Shown: positions 35,747 to 44,645 of the stretch, piece by piece | How positions within the stretch are numbered: the stretch's first letter is position 1 | How the letters are laid out: the number at the start of each line of letters is the position of its first letter | Origin: Streptomyces flaveus | Lineage (GTDB): Bacteria > Actinomycetota > Actinomycetes > Streptomycetales > Streptomycetaceae | Length of the DNA stretch: 64,000 bases | Reading direction: 5' to 3' | Assembly (NCBI RefSeq): GCF_014647675.1 | Contig: NZ_BMPQ01000003.1 | Coordinates: forward strand, 62,001-126,000 | Translations under genes and position numbers: made by a program | Notes under the pieces: generated by a model | The model's database searches: none | Told to the model about the DNA's origin: nothing | What the model saw: the letters and a program-made list of their open reading frames with translations, nothing else

Positions 35747-36991
35747 ATGCCATCAGCCGAGTACCGCAGGTACCTCTACCCGTCGGATGCGCCGCGCCTG
35801 TCCTCGATCAGAGGCATGGACGCCTACGAATACCGCGAGGCGGCCAAGAAGGACTCGTTCACCGGCGGGCTGATCCAGGGCTGGGAACCCCTCCAGCTCG
35901 CCGAGTTCCGCGGGGTGACCGAGGACGGCACGCTACGGCCCGAGGTGCACGCCTGGGAGCCGGCCCGTCCCGGTGAGGAGGCTCCCGTCGCCGCCATGGT
36001 CGCCGCGGCGCGGGACCTGCTGGCGGCGCTCGACGAGAACGCCCGCGGCAAGCTGCTCCACCCGGTTGACGCGGTCGAGTGGCAGACCTGGGCCAACCCG
36101 GAGTTCCTGCAGTTCGACACCGGCCTCCGCCTGGAGTTCCAGTCGCCCGAGGTCCGCAAGAAGGCCCTCGCGTTGGTCGAGGCGTCGCTAAGCCGCGACG
36201 GCTTCCGTCTGGTGCACGACATGATGCTGATCAACGGCTTCCTCGGCGAGGTCGTGGGCCTTCAGAGCATCCTCAACGAGTTCAGCTACAACTTCGCGCT
36301 CTACGGCAACCCCGACTCCACAAGCCCGTGGGGCTGGCAGCTGTTCGGCCACCACTGCGCCGTCCACTGCCTCGTCGTCGAGGGCCGCATGGTCGTCAGC
36401 CCCGTCTTCCTCGGCGCCGAACCCAACGAGATCGACGAGGGCCCCCACGCGGGCAGGCCGGCGTTCACCGACCGAATCCGGCTCGGCACGGACCTGATGG
36501 CCGCGCTCCCGCCGGACCAGCGCGCCACCGCGACCGTGTACCGGCACATCGTCGACCCCGCCATGCCACCCGGCCGCATCCACCCCGGCGACGAACGCCA
36601 CCTCGCCGGCGCCTTCCAGGACAACCGGGTGATCCCGCTCGAGGGCCTGCGGGCCGCGGACATGCCCGAGCGGGCCCGGCAGACCCTCCTGGAGATCGCC
36701 GAGTCGTTCGTGTCCCTGCTGCCCGACGGCCCGCGCGCGGCCCGGATACGGGAGATCCGCGACCACCTCGACGAGACCTGGTTCAGCTGGATCGGCGGAC
36801 ACGAGGCCGGCGACGTCTTCTACTACCGCCTCCAGTCGCCGGTGCTGATCGCCGAACTCGACCACCACTGCGGCGTCTTCCTCGACTACGACACCCCCAA
36901 GCCGTTCCACATCCACACCGTGCTGCGCACTCCGCACGGCAACGACTACGGCCGCGCCTACGTACGCGCCTGGCAGCAACGGAACACCTGA
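35747..36991 (+). CDS. DUF3500 domain protein
   Basis: 414-residue cytoplasmic protein of the DUF3500 family, unknown function. His-rich conserved stretches are seen: GWQLFGHHCAVHCLV, DPAMPPGRIHPGDERHLAG, DEVWF-like SWIGG and IAELDHHCGVFLDYD, compatible with a metal-binding enzyme. ATG 35747 follows GGAG at 35738-35741, 23 bp after the GntR regulator, so the two are probably co-transcribed. Its place next to an FAH-family hydrolase suggests work on the same small-molecule pathway, which I cannot name. Confidence 0.85.
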   Translation: MPSAEYRRYLYPSDAPRLSSIRGMDAYEYREAAKKDSFTGGLIQGWEPLQLAEFRGVTEDGTLRPEVHAWEPARPGEEAPVAAMVAAARDLLAALDENARGKLLHPVDAVEWQTWANPEFLQFDTGLRLEFQSPEVRKKALALVEASLSRDGFRLVHDMMLINGFLGEVVGLQSILNEFSYNFALYGNPDSTSPWGWQLFGHHCAVHCLVVEGRMVVSPVFLGAEPNEIDEGPHAGRPAFTDRIRLGTDLMAALPPDQRATATVYRHIVDPAMPPGRIHPGDERHLAGAFQDNRVIPLEGLRAADMPERARQTLLEIAESFVSLLPDGPRAARIREIRDHLDETWFSWIGGHEAGDVFYYRLQSPVLIAELDHHCGVFLDYDTPKPFHIHTVLRTPHGNDYGRAYVRAWQQRNT

Positions 36992-37201
36992 CTCCTCACC
37001 CGCCTGGAGCGCACGCCGCCGGACGAGCAGGGGGCGGTCGTGGAGTTCAAGGCGTTGGCGTACGGCGGTCTCATCGCCCGCGCGGAGGTGGAGCGGGTGC
37101 AGGACCTCACCGTGGAGGGGATGCCGACGTGTGTGGCGAAGCAGGTGACAAGACCGGTCAGGAATCGAGAAGCCACGGCCGCCGAGCAGCCCATAGCGTG
37201 A
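36992..37201 (+). pseudogene. Possible gene fragment without start
   Basis: 70 in-frame codons with normal codon bias (EFKALAYGGLIARAEVERVQ, then LTVEGMPTCVAK) end at TGA 37199-37201, directly before the VOC gene. No start or recognised domain. It could be a relic or just biased non-coding sequence. Confidence 0.25.
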
Positions 37202-37875
37202 TGGCCATGGCAACCACCGTAACCACCGCGTCCATTACCTCCGTCACCGTCGAGGTGGCCGACCCTGAGGCCGCCCACCGCTTCCACACCGCCCTGGGAG
37301 TAGACACGCACATACGCCTGCGGGCGTCCGAGGCGCACTCCACCGGATTCCGCGGCTTCACCCTGGCGCTCACGGTCTCCCGGCCGGCCACCGTCGACAG
37401 CTTCCTCAGCACCGCCGTGGACGCCGGCGCCACGGTGCTGAAGCCCGCCACGAAGTCGCTGTGGGGCTACGGCGGTGTCGTCCAGGCGCCGGACGGGACG
37501 ATCTGGAAGGTCGCGACCTCGGCGAAGAAGGACACCGGCCCGGCCACCCGCGAGATCGACGAGATCGTCCTCCTGCTCGGCGTCGAGGACGTGAAGGCCA
37601 GCAAGCGGTTCTACGTCGACCGGGGCCTGACCGTGGCCAGGAGCTTCGGCGGCAAGTACGCCGAGTTCGCTTCCGACGAGTCCAGCCCCGTCAAGCTGGC
37701 GCTGTACAAGCGCCGCGGCCTGGCCAAGGACCTCGGCGTCCCCGCCGACGGCACCGGCTCGCACCGCATCGTCCTCGGCAGCACTGCAGGCTCCTTCACC
37801 GACCCGGACGGATTCGCCTGGGAGGCCGCCACGTCGCTCACTTCCGCGCCGTCCACGGCGTCCGCACAGTCCTGA
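37201..37875 (+). CDS. VOC (glyoxalase/bleomycin-resistance) family protein
   Basis: 224-residue protein with two vicinal-oxygen-chelate modules: residues about 10-95 (SVTVEVADPEAAHRFHTALG) and 115-210 (IVLLLGVEDVKASKRFYVDR). Each ends in the APDGTIWKVAT or TDPDGFAWEAAT strand typical of the fold. Metal ligands are only partly kept, so it may be a binding protein rather than a lyase. ATG 37201 or 37207. No clear link to neighbours. Confidence 0.85.
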   Translation: MAMATTVTTASITSVTVEVADPEAAHRFHTALGVDTHIRLRASEAHSTGFRGFTLALTVSRPATVDSFLSTAVDAGATVLKPATKSLWGYGGVVQAPDGTIWKVATSAKKDTGPATREIDEIVLLLGVEDVKASKRFYVDRGLTVARSFGGKYAEFASDESSPVKLALYKRRGLAKDLGVPADGTGSHRIVLGSTAGSFTDPDGFAWEAATSLTSAPSTASAQS

Positions 37876-37968
37876 GTGTGCGGGAGCTGCACGCCGCCGT
37901 GACGTGTGCCCGCTAGGAGTGAGTGACATCGTTTCGATGTCCACGCCGGCCCTCAGGGGGTATCTGCT

Positions 37969-38181
37969 ATGTCCCGTACCGTGATTGACCTCGATGACGA
38001 AGCCACTGCCGAGTTGATGGGGATCTACAACGTCAAGAGCAAGGCCGCGGCCGTCAGACGTGCCATGGACGAAGCGGTCAAGCTGCACCGTCGCATGGCG
38101 TTCATGGACGCCATCGACAGCGGGGAGATCGACCTGACGTACGACGCGTCGTCCCCGCCGGTACCGCTGACTGAGCGGTGA
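37969..38181 (+). CDS. VapB-type antitoxin, orphan
   Basis: 70-residue ribbon-helix-helix antitoxin of the DUF2191/VapB family: MSRTVIDLDDEATAELMGIY then KSKAAAVRRAMDEAVKLHRR. Normally a VapC PIN-domain RNase gene follows within a few bases; here a convergent gene pair begins 100 bp on and no PIN domain is encoded nearby. Either an orphan regulator or the survivor of a degraded toxin-antitoxin pair. Confidence 0.85.
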   Translation: MSRTVIDLDDEATAELMGIYNVKSKAAAVRRAMDEAVKLHRRMAFMDAIDSGEIDLTYDASSPPVPLTER

Positions 38182-38227
38182 GCCCTGTTTCCCCCAGGAG
38201 GGTGGGCTCCGTGCTGCTGAAGGACGG

Positions 38228-38267
38228 GAGAGCCCCGTGGATCCGGACGTGGACCGGCGGGGCTCTC
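38228..38267. terminator. Bidirectional hairpin
   Basis: GAGAGCCCCG (38228-38237) pairs with CGGGGCTCTC (38258-38267), a perfect 10-bp stem, between the convergent vapB and DUF397 genes. Confidence 0.65.
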
Positions 38268-38282
38268 GCGATCGTACGAGCG

Positions 38283-38498
38283 TCAGGCGCCCGGCCCCGA
38301 CGAGGCCAGCCCCACGAGTCCCGCCCACGCCTCACGTGACACCGTGACGACGGGCCCGGCGAGGGCCTTGGAGTCCCGGACGTGCACAGCAGCCGTACTG
38401 GCCGCGACCTCTACGCACTCGCCGCCTTCGGCTCCGCTGTAGCTGCTCTTGAACCAGGCGAGACCGGATGCGGTGGTCGAGGACTCAGCGTTGTTCAT
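38283..38498 (-). CDS. DUF397 protein
   Basis: 71-residue DUF397 protein with the hallmark WFKSSYSGAEGGECVEVA near the N-terminus and VRDSK near the middle. In Streptomyces such proteins pair with WhiJ-like XRE regulators and modulate development or antibiotic production. It overlaps the regulator gene by 4 nt (ATGA), confirming the pair. Confidence 0.92.
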   Translation of the reverse strand: MNNAESSTTASGLAWFKSSYSGAEGGECVEVAASTAAVHVRDSKALAGPVVTVSREAWAGLVGLASSGPGA

Positions 38499-39421
38499 AG
38501 CGATCCCAGCAACCCTTCGACGAAATCCAGTGACTCTCTCGGACCGAGAGCCTGTGACCGGATGATCCCATAGCGGGCGGCGGCGAGCGTTGTCTGTTCC
38601 TGACCGGTCTGAAGGGCGCTGGTTCCCTGTGCTTCGGCGTACACGAACTTCTTGCAGTCCTTGCGCGTGACGATGGTGAACGGCCCGTCCACGCCCGCGT
38701 TGTCCTCACCGTCGAGGGGCATGACCTGGATCTCGACGTTCCGCCTCTGGCCGATCAGCAAAATGTGCTCCAACTGCCCCCGCAGCACGTCCTTTCCGCC
38801 GTACCGGTGCCGCAGAACCGCCTCTCCGGTCACGAAGCTCAGCAGTGGAGCGGGCCAGCGCTCGAAGATCTCCTGGCGGGCCAGCCGTGCGGCAACCCGC
38901 TGCTCAATGGTCTCCTGGTCGAGGACCGGGCGTCGCATGGCCAGCACGGCTCGCATGTATTCCTCGGTCTGCAGCAGGCCGTTGAACACGAGCGTGCTGT
39001 ACGAGAGCAGTTCAATGGCCTCTTTCTCCAGCCCCGCCATCCCCTGGAAGAACACCGGATACTGAGCCCGCTCCAGCTGCTCCTTCCACAGGCAGAGCAA
39101 CCCGCCCGCCTCCACCACCTCGTCCGCCCGGTCGATGGTCCGAGGCGACGGAATTCTCCGCCCCTGCTCGAACGAGGCGATGGTGGACGCGGAGTACCCG
39201 AGCCGCTTCCCGAGCTCCGCCCGTTCCATCCCTGCCCGCAGTCGCAGCGTCTTCAGGGTTTGCCCGAACGCGGCCACCACGCCCTTCCCGGCCTCGTCCT
39301 CCGGCCGCCGCCCGCCCTCGTCGTCGCTGTCCCAGCCGTCCCCGACGCTCACGACCGCTCCGCCGCCCCCGTCCGGAACCGTCTCGGCTTCCGCCGCCAC
39401 ACCCGTACGCTCCGCCATCAA
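38495..39421 (-). CDS. WhiJ/Scr1-like XRE-family regulator (DUF5753)
   Basis: 308-residue regulator. Helix-turn-helix at about residues 55-110 (GKRLGYSASTIASFEQGRRI), followed by a DUF5753 domain of about 190 residues (LQTEEYMRAVL, ADLARQE-like RLARQEIFER, LRGQLEHIL, GPFTIV). The C-terminus GPRESLDFVEGLLGSL overlaps the DUF397 start. Forms with the DUF397 protein and the divergent ATP-binding protein the three-part set widespread in Streptomyces. The acidic N-terminal 35 residues are poorly conserved; a second ATG at 39418 is a possible start. Confidence 0.92.
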   Translation of the reverse strand: MMAERTGVAAEAETVPDGGGGAVVSVGDGWDSDDEGGRRPEDEAGKGVVAAFGQTLKTLRLRAGMERAELGKRLGYSASTIASFEQGRRIPSPRTIDRADEVVEAGGLLCLWKEQLERAQYPVFFQGMAGLEKEAIELLSYSTLVFNGLLQTEEYMRAVLAMRRPVLDQETIEQRVAARLARQEIFERWPAPLLSFVTGEAVLRHRYGGKDVLRGQLEHILLIGQRRNVEIQVMPLDGEDNAGVDGPFTIVTRKDCKKFVYAEAQGTSALQTGQEQTTLAAARYGIIRSQALGPRESLDFVEGLLGSL

Positions 39422-39562
39422 CTACCGCCTCCTCCCCGGCCCAACGCCCCCGCAGTGGACGCCGTCACGCCGCGCGCCTCGTACCCGTGGACACACAGCG
39501 CGTACAGCCGGTCCGCGTCGGTGCGTCACCTCTGGTCACGCTACGCCACCAAGAGGACCGTG

Positions 39563-40066
39563 GTGACCATGACGACCAACCCCGCCAGCCCCACCGGCAC
39601 CACCCAACTCACCGCCCTCACCTCGGACTTGACCTCCGCCCCCGATCCCCGCGACCGCACCTTCGAGATGCGGTTCACCTCCACACCTCGCGGAGCCCGT
39701 CTCGCCCGCCGCCTGGCAGCCGTCCGGCTGGACGCGTGGGGGATCCCGTACGACACCGAAGCCCACGACGCGATCGTGCTGATCGTCGCCGAGTTGAGCG
39801 CGAACGCCGTGACGCACGGCCACGTCCCCGGCCGGGACTTCCACCTCTGCCTGTGTCTCACGGTCCGGACCGGCACCGCCCGCGTCGAGATCACCGACAC
39901 CCGCACCGAACGCGTACCGCCCCGGCCAGGAGCCCTCCCTGACCCCGCAGATGACGAAACCGGCCGGGGACTCCTCCTCGTTGACCGCCTCGCCACCCGC
40001 TGGGACTGGCACCCGCGCCCGGACGGTCCGGGCAAGACGATCTGGGCGGAGTTCGACCTTCCCTGA
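39563..40066 (+). CDS. RsbW-like ATP-binding protein (HATPase_c_2)
   Basis: 167-residue serine-kinase/anti-sigma-like protein. The GHKL fold is seen in IVAELSANAVTHGHVPGRDF (N-box) and EITDTRT...DETGRGLLLVDRLA (G-boxes). Such proteins accompany WhiJ-like regulators and act as putative anti-sigma or phosphorelay partners. Start GTG 39563 is 6 nt after AGAGG; ATG 39569 also fits. Divergent from the XRE regulator (141-bp gap). Confidence 0.88.
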   Translation: MTMTTNPASPTGTTQLTALTSDLTSAPDPRDRTFEMRFTSTPRGARLARRLAAVRLDAWGIPYDTEAHDAIVLIVAELSANAVTHGHVPGRDFHLCLCLTVRTGTARVEITDTRTERVPPRPGALPDPADDETGRGLLLVDRLATRWDWHPRPDGPGKTIWAEFDLP

Positions 40067-40147
40067 GAACGGCGCCCGCGCAGCCCTCACGGGAGACCTG
40101 GTTCGGTGATACCGAGGCGGTTCCTCAGGACGTGGCGTACGGGTCGT

Positions 40148-40501
40148 TCATCCAGCTTCGTGGTGAGGAGGCTTGGGGCGATGGCGGGCCAGGGCACGAG
40201 TAGCCATCTCCTCGGCCGACAGAGTGCCGCGTACGTAGGCTTCGGCGTCCTGGTCGGAGGCAGAGGTCGGCCGGAGACCCTCGGCGTCGAGGGACCCTGT
40301 GGCGGATTCGGCTGCCTCCCGGCGAGAGACGCGGCCCGTCAGGTTTTCGTAGGCCTCGATCGAGAGCAGCACACCTTGCGCCTTGCGGTGGGCGCCAATC
40401 AGCACCGGCTCCGCCTGCGGGCCGGCCTCGGCCAGTTCGGTGAGTATCCGTGACAGGCCACTTCGGGCTTCGCTCACTGTGAGGATCGCGGGCACTCGCA
40501 T
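40148..40501 (-). CDS. Phd/YefM-type antitoxin with C-terminal extension
   Basis: 117-residue antitoxin. The Phd fold is in LTVSEARSGLSRILTELAEA and VLIGAHRKAQGVLLSIEAYE; residues 60-117 are an extension that would bind the toxin. ATG overlap at its stop starts only an 8-codon frame (MNDPYATS, 40125-40151), after which a convergent gene begins, so the toxin gene appears lost. Confidence 0.85.
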   Translation of the reverse strand: MRVPAILTVSEARSGLSRILTELAEAGPQAEPVLIGAHRKAQGVLLSIEAYENLTGRVSRREAAESATGSLDAEGLRPTSASDQDAEAYVRGTLSAEEMATRALARHRPKPPHHEAG

Positions 40502-40651
40502 GACGGCACCCTATTCCGGAATCGGGGCAGAATCGTCTGCTCCAACGCCATGCACCGGTCCTGGTGTCGGGACCGTACATACGGAAGATTTCAGTGCGGT
40601 CTCGGAGGCTGGATCGGCAACTATCCGGCCGTGCTCGATCGTCCTTCGGGT

Positions 40652-42292
40652 ATGTCACACCCGAGCCCCGAACCGGCCCCAACTCCGCCTATCTGGCCGC
40701 ACTGTGGCCATGGCACCACCACGGAGGACCCGGTCGGCTGCCGCGGCATCCACGTCCCCGGTCACACCGCATGCCTCGCCCACTTGGACGACGCCGACCG
40801 CGACGTCTACCTGGCCGGCCTGACCCCCGGCGCCGTCATCGACCACCGCGGCACCACCTTCACCCAACCGCTTCTGGACGCCCTTCTCGACGCCTTACAC
40901 GACCCGGCCACCGGACACCCGCGCCTCGGCTTCGCCCAGTTCGAGTCGGCGACCTTCCAGGGGAACGCCTGGTTCAGGTCGGCGACCTTCCAGGGCGGCG
41001 CCGGGTTCGGGTCGGCGACTTTCGAGGGCGATGCCGGGTTCGGGTCGGCGACCTTCCAGGGCGGCGCCGGGTTCGGGTCGGCGACCTTCCAACGTGAGGC
41101 CAGGTTCTGGTCGGCAACCTTCCAGGGCGGCGCCTGGTTCGAGTCGGCGACCTTCCAGGGGAACGCCTGGTTCGAACAGGCGGTTTTCGAGCGGTCGGTC
41201 AGCCTCGGGCCGTTGGTGTGCGCCGGGCACGTGGTGCTGTCCGGCGCGGTGTTCAGCAGCCCGGTGACCCTCTCGTTCGCCGCGCGCCGTCTGGAATGTC
41301 GGCGGACCCGCTGGTCGTCAACGGCCGAGTTGCGTCTGCGCTACGCCACGGTGGACTTCGCCCACGCGGTCTTCGAATACCCCCTCACGATCGCCGCGGA
41401 GGCCGAACCCTTCGTGCTCCCCAATGGGCAGACGGTGGCAGAACAGGCAGTTGCAGGCGCACCCGACTCCACGGTGCGCATAGCCACGCTGCGTGGCGTC
41501 GACGCCGCCCATCTGGTCCTCGCCGACGTCGACCTGTCGGGGTGCCTGTTCACCGGGACCGTGCATCTGGACCAGCTGCGCCTGGAGGGCCTCTGCTTCT
41601 TCGACAAGGTCCCGCTCAACACGCTGCGCTGGCACCCCGTACGGTTCACCCAGCGCCGCACCCTCGCCGAAGAACACCACTGGCGCGCGAGCCGGCCGAC
41701 AGCAGTCCGGGGCTGGAACGTGGCGGTGTTCGGCGCCGGACACGTCGGACCGGCGCAGCTGGCGCCGGTGTACCGGGCGCTGCGCAAGGCGTTCGAGGAC
41801 GGCAAGGACGAGCCGGGGGCGGCGGACTTCTACTACGGCGAGATGGAGATGCGCCGCCACGACCGCACCGGCACCTCCCGCGCCGAACGCGGGCTCCTGC
41901 ACGGCTACTGGATGCTGTCCGGCTACGGCCTGCGCGCCTCCCGCGCCCTGGGCTGGCTCGCTGCCGCCATGCTCATCACCATCGTGCTGCTGATGGGCTT
42001 CGGGCTCCCGAAGGACTCCCCGAAACAGGAAGCGACCGGCACCGTGCCGCCCGGCGGCGGCAAGATCACCTTCGAGATCGACAAGGCAGACCCCCAGAAC
42101 CCCACGGGGAACAGGTTCACCGGCGAGCGCTTCGAGAAGGCCCTGAACGTCACGCTCAATTCAGTGGTGTTCCGCTCCTCCGGCCAGGACCTGACCACCA
42201 CCGGCACCTACATCGAGATGGCGTCCCGCGTGACCGAGCCGGTCCTGTTGGGCCTGGCGGTCCTGGCCGTCCGTAACCGCGTCAAACGCTGA
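40652..42292 (+). CDS. Pentapeptide-repeat membrane protein
   Basis: 546-residue protein. Residues about 98-180 hold seven tandem 11-residue units (SATFQGGAGFG and variants) that form a pentapeptide-repeat beta-helix with alternating 5- and 6-residue spacing of Phe. A middle domain follows (to about 420), then membrane segments around residues 430-452 (LGWLAAAMLITIVLLMGFGL) and at the C-terminus. The layout resembles Streptomyces pentapeptide proteins ending in an ion-channel-like region. Function unknown. ATG 40652 (MSHPSPEP) is chosen; the frame is open further upstream without family support. Confidence 0.85.
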   Translation: MSHPSPEPAPTPPIWPHCGHGTTTEDPVGCRGIHVPGHTACLAHLDDADRDVYLAGLTPGAVIDHRGTTFTQPLLDALLDALHDPATGHPRLGFAQFESATFQGNAWFRSATFQGGAGFGSATFEGDAGFGSATFQGGAGFGSATFQREARFWSATFQGGAWFESATFQGNAWFEQAVFERSVSLGPLVCAGHVVLSGAVFSSPVTLSFAARRLECRRTRWSSTAELRLRYATVDFAHAVFEYPLTIAAEAEPFVLPNGQTVAEQAVAGAPDSTVRIATLRGVDAAHLVLADVDLSGCLFTGTVHLDQLRLEGLCFFDKVPLNTLRWHPVRFTQRRTLAEEHHWRASRPTAVRGWNVAVFGAGHVGPAQLAPVYRALRKAFEDGKDEPGAADFYYGEMEMRRHDRTGTSRAERGLLHGYWMLSGYGLRASRALGWLAAAMLITIVLLMGFGLPKDSPKQEATGTVPPGGGKITFEIDKADPQNPTGNRFTGERFEKALNVTLNSVVFRSSGQDLTTTGTYIEMASRVTEPVLLGLAVLAVRNRVKR

Positions 42293-42349
42293 CTCCAGTG
42301 CCCCCACGGTCGGGGCGGCCCGACAACCGGGGCCACGTACCGGCGTGCC

Positions 42350-43348
42350 TCACAGCCCCGCCGCCGCACCATGCAGGTTCTTCGCCGCCAGAGCCAGCCC
42401 CTCGGCCTGGGAGTAGGCGGCGTCCTCGTGCTCGATGTTGACCGCCATGCCCGGGTCGATCTCGGCGAGTGCGCGCAGGAACTCCGTCCAGTAGGGGACG
42501 TCGTTTCCGAGGCCGACCGCGACGAACTTCCACGCGGGGTTCTCGGGCCAGGCGTTGCACCAGAAGCCGTAGCCCGTGGGCACCTTGTCGGGCGCGTCCG
42601 CGGGTACGCGCGTGAACGACGTGTCCAGTACGCCGCGGATGTCGGCGCCGGGGCAGAGCGTCGCGTCCTTGGCGGCGGCGTGGAACACCAGCGGGCCCAG
42701 CCACTTGATACAGGCGACGACGTCCATGCCCTGCCACATCAGATGGGATGGGTCCATCTCGGCGCCGAGGTTCGTCGCGCCCGTCTCGTCGACCAGCCGC
42801 TTCAAAGTTACCGGCGAGAAGACGACGTTGTGCGGGTGCATCTCGATGGCGACCCGGACGTCGTTCTCCCGGGCCAGCGCGTCGGTCTCCTTCCAGAACT
42901 CGACGGCCACGGCCCACTGGTAGTCCAGTACGTCCATGTAGACGCCGTCCCACGGATTCACGACCCAGGAGGGGTACTTGGCGTCCGGGTCGGAGCCCGG
43001 AGTGCCGGACATGGTGACCACGTGCTTCACACCGAGCAGACCTGCCAGACGGATCGTACGGCGCAGGTCGTCGGCGTGCTTCGGGCCGACACCGGGGAGC
43101 GGGTTGAGGGGGTTGCCGTTGCAGTTGAGGCCGGTCAGCTCCATGCCGCGGTCGGCGAAGGTCGCCAGGTACTCCTCGCGTGCCTTCGCCGAGGACAACA
43201 GCAGGTCGACGGGGCAGTGCGGGGCGGGGATGAAGCCGCCGGTGTTGACCTCCACGGAGGTCAGACCGTTCTCCTTGAGGATGTCGAGGGCTTCGGTGAG
43301 GGTGCGGTCGTGCAGGCAGGCGGTGTAGGCGCCGAGCTTGAGAGCCAT
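42350..43348 (-). CDS. Sugar phosphate isomerase/epimerase (IolE/IolH-like TIM barrel)
   Basis: 332-residue xylose-isomerase-like TIM barrel. Metal ligands are expected from VAIEMHPHNVVF (Glu), NLGAEMDPSHLMWQG (Asp, His), FHAAAKDA and MAVNIEHEDAAYS (Glu). Such enzymes isomerise or dehydrate keto-inositol or sugar intermediates. ATG 43348 follows AAGGAG. Last gene of the leftward operon that starts with the periplasmic binding protein at 46982; a Gfo/Idh oxidoreductase lies 28 bp upstream, the same pairing as in inositol catabolic clusters. Confidence 0.9.
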   Translation of the reverse strand: MALKLGAYTACLHDRTLTEALDILKENGLTSVEVNTGGFIPAPHCPVDLLLSSAKAREEYLATFADRGMELTGLNCNGNPLNPLPGVGPKHADDLRRTIRLAGLLGVKHVVTMSGTPGSDPDAKYPSWVVNPWDGVYMDVLDYQWAVAVEFWKETDALARENDVRVAIEMHPHNVVFSPVTLKRLVDETGATNLGAEMDPSHLMWQGMDVVACIKWLGPLVFHAAAKDATLCPGADIRGVLDTSFTRVPADAPDKVPTGYGFWCNAWPENPAWKFVAVGLGNDVPYWTEFLRALAEIDPGMAVNIEHEDAAYSQAEGLALAAKNLHGAAAGL

Positions 43349-43376
43349 GTGCGTACTCCTTGGATACGTGCGGAGG

Positions 43377-44573
43377 TCAGGCGGCGGGCGGAACCGTGAC
43401 GGCGGCACCGCCGCCCAGGGAGGACTGGACGACGGCCTGGATGATCTCCATGGTTCGCAGTGCGTTGGCGAAGGTGGCGCAGACCGGTTGCGGGTCGGCG
43501 ACGCTCGCGACCTGGTCGAGGAAGGCGCGGGCCTGGTAGGTGAAGTGGTCGGCGTTACTGGCGCCCACACCCGGCGCTTCCATCGGGACCCCGCCCGCGA
43601 AGTACGGCAGCTGCGGCCCGGCGATGACCTGCCGCGCGCCGCGCGTACGGACCTCCGGCTGGGCGTCGTCGAAGAGGTACTCGGCGGGCCGGTGCTGGTC
43701 GAACGCGGCCCGGCCGCCCAGGCCCAGGACGTCGAAGGCGAGCCCGTTGGGCAGACCGAAGCCGGTGCGCGTCACCGAGAAGGTGCCGACGAGCCCGGAC
43801 TCGAAGCGGGCGGTGAAGGACGCGGTGTCCTCGTTCTCGACCTCGCCGAACTCGTCGGAGACGGGAGCGGCGTTGTGCCCGACGACCGCGCCCAGCGGCA
43901 GCGGCCGCTTGGGGATCTGCGTCGACAACGAGGCACCGGAGACCGCGGCAATCGGCCCGGCGACGTACTCGGCGATGTCGATGACGTGCGAGCCGACGTC
44001 CCCGAGTGCACCGGAGCCCGGGCCGCCCTTGAACCGCCAGGCCAGCGGGCCGTTCGGGTCGGTGGCGTAGTCGCACCAGTACCGGCCGCTGAACAGCGTC
44101 AGATCGCCCAGCTCACCGGCACGCACATGCTCACGGATCGCGGCGATGCCGGGCGAACGCCGGAAGGAGTACCCGACGGCGGTCACGACATCGGCACCGC
44201 GCTCCAACTCGGCCATGGCGCGGGCGTCTTCGAGCGATCCGGCCAGCGGCTTCTCGCACAGCACATGCTTGCCCGCGGCGACGAGAGCTTCCGCGATGGG
44301 GCGGTGCAGGTCATTGCCGACGACGATGCTGACGGCGTCGATGGTGGGGTCCTCGACGACGGCCTCCCAGCTCGGCAGCGCCTTCTCGAACCCGTAGCGA
44401 CGGGCGGCGTCCTCGCCGAGTACGACATTGGCGTCGGCGATCGCGGCCAGCCGGACCGGCGGCAGACCGGCACCGAAGACCGTGTTGACGTTGCGGTAAC
44501 CGGCCGCGTGGCTGCGGCCGGCCATGCCGGCCCCGATCACCGCGACGGAGACGGGTTTGGCGGACGTGGTCAT
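43377..44573 (-). CDS. Gfo/Idh/MocA-family oxidoreductase
   Basis: 398-residue NAD(P)-dependent sugar or inositol dehydrogenase. The N-terminal Rossmann motif is VAVIGAGMAGRSHAAGY; the catalytic EKP is found in HVLCEKPLAGSLEDA. The C-terminal alpha/beta domain has GDVGSHVIDIAEY (active-site Asp-His region). It likely oxidises the transported sugar or polyol as the first catabolic step. ATG 44573 has AAAGG 7 nt upstream. Between it and the next TIM-barrel gene lies a dehydrogenase relic. Confidence 0.92.
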   Translation of the reverse strand: MTTSAKPVSVAVIGAGMAGRSHAAGYRNVNTVFGAGLPPVRLAAIADANVVLGEDAARRYGFEKALPSWEAVVEDPTIDAVSIVVGNDLHRPIAEALVAAGKHVLCEKPLAGSLEDARAMAELERGADVVTAVGYSFRRSPGIAAIREHVRAGELGDLTLFSGRYWCDYATDPNGPLAWRFKGGPGSGALGDVGSHVIDIAEYVAGPIAAVSGASLSTQIPKRPLPLGAVVGHNAAPVSDEFGEVENEDTASFTARFESGLVGTFSVTRTGFGLPNGLAFDVLGLGGRAAFDQHRPAEYLFDDAQPEVRTRGARQVIAGPQLPYFAGGVPMEAPGVGASNADHFTYQARAFLDQVASVADPQPVCATFANALRTMEIIQAVVQSSLGGGAAVTVPPAA

Positions 44574-44645
44574 GGCGGTGCCTTTCAAAGGAGTAATGAC
44601 CAGGCGGCGAACCGCCGGTACCCGGTGCCGGTCTGTGGGCGTCTC

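Noticed and set aside
40943..41171. Regular 33-bp repeats resembling a CRISPR array
   Set aside because: Units are contiguous without spacers, lie in frame in a coding gene and encode the pentapeptide-like coil.
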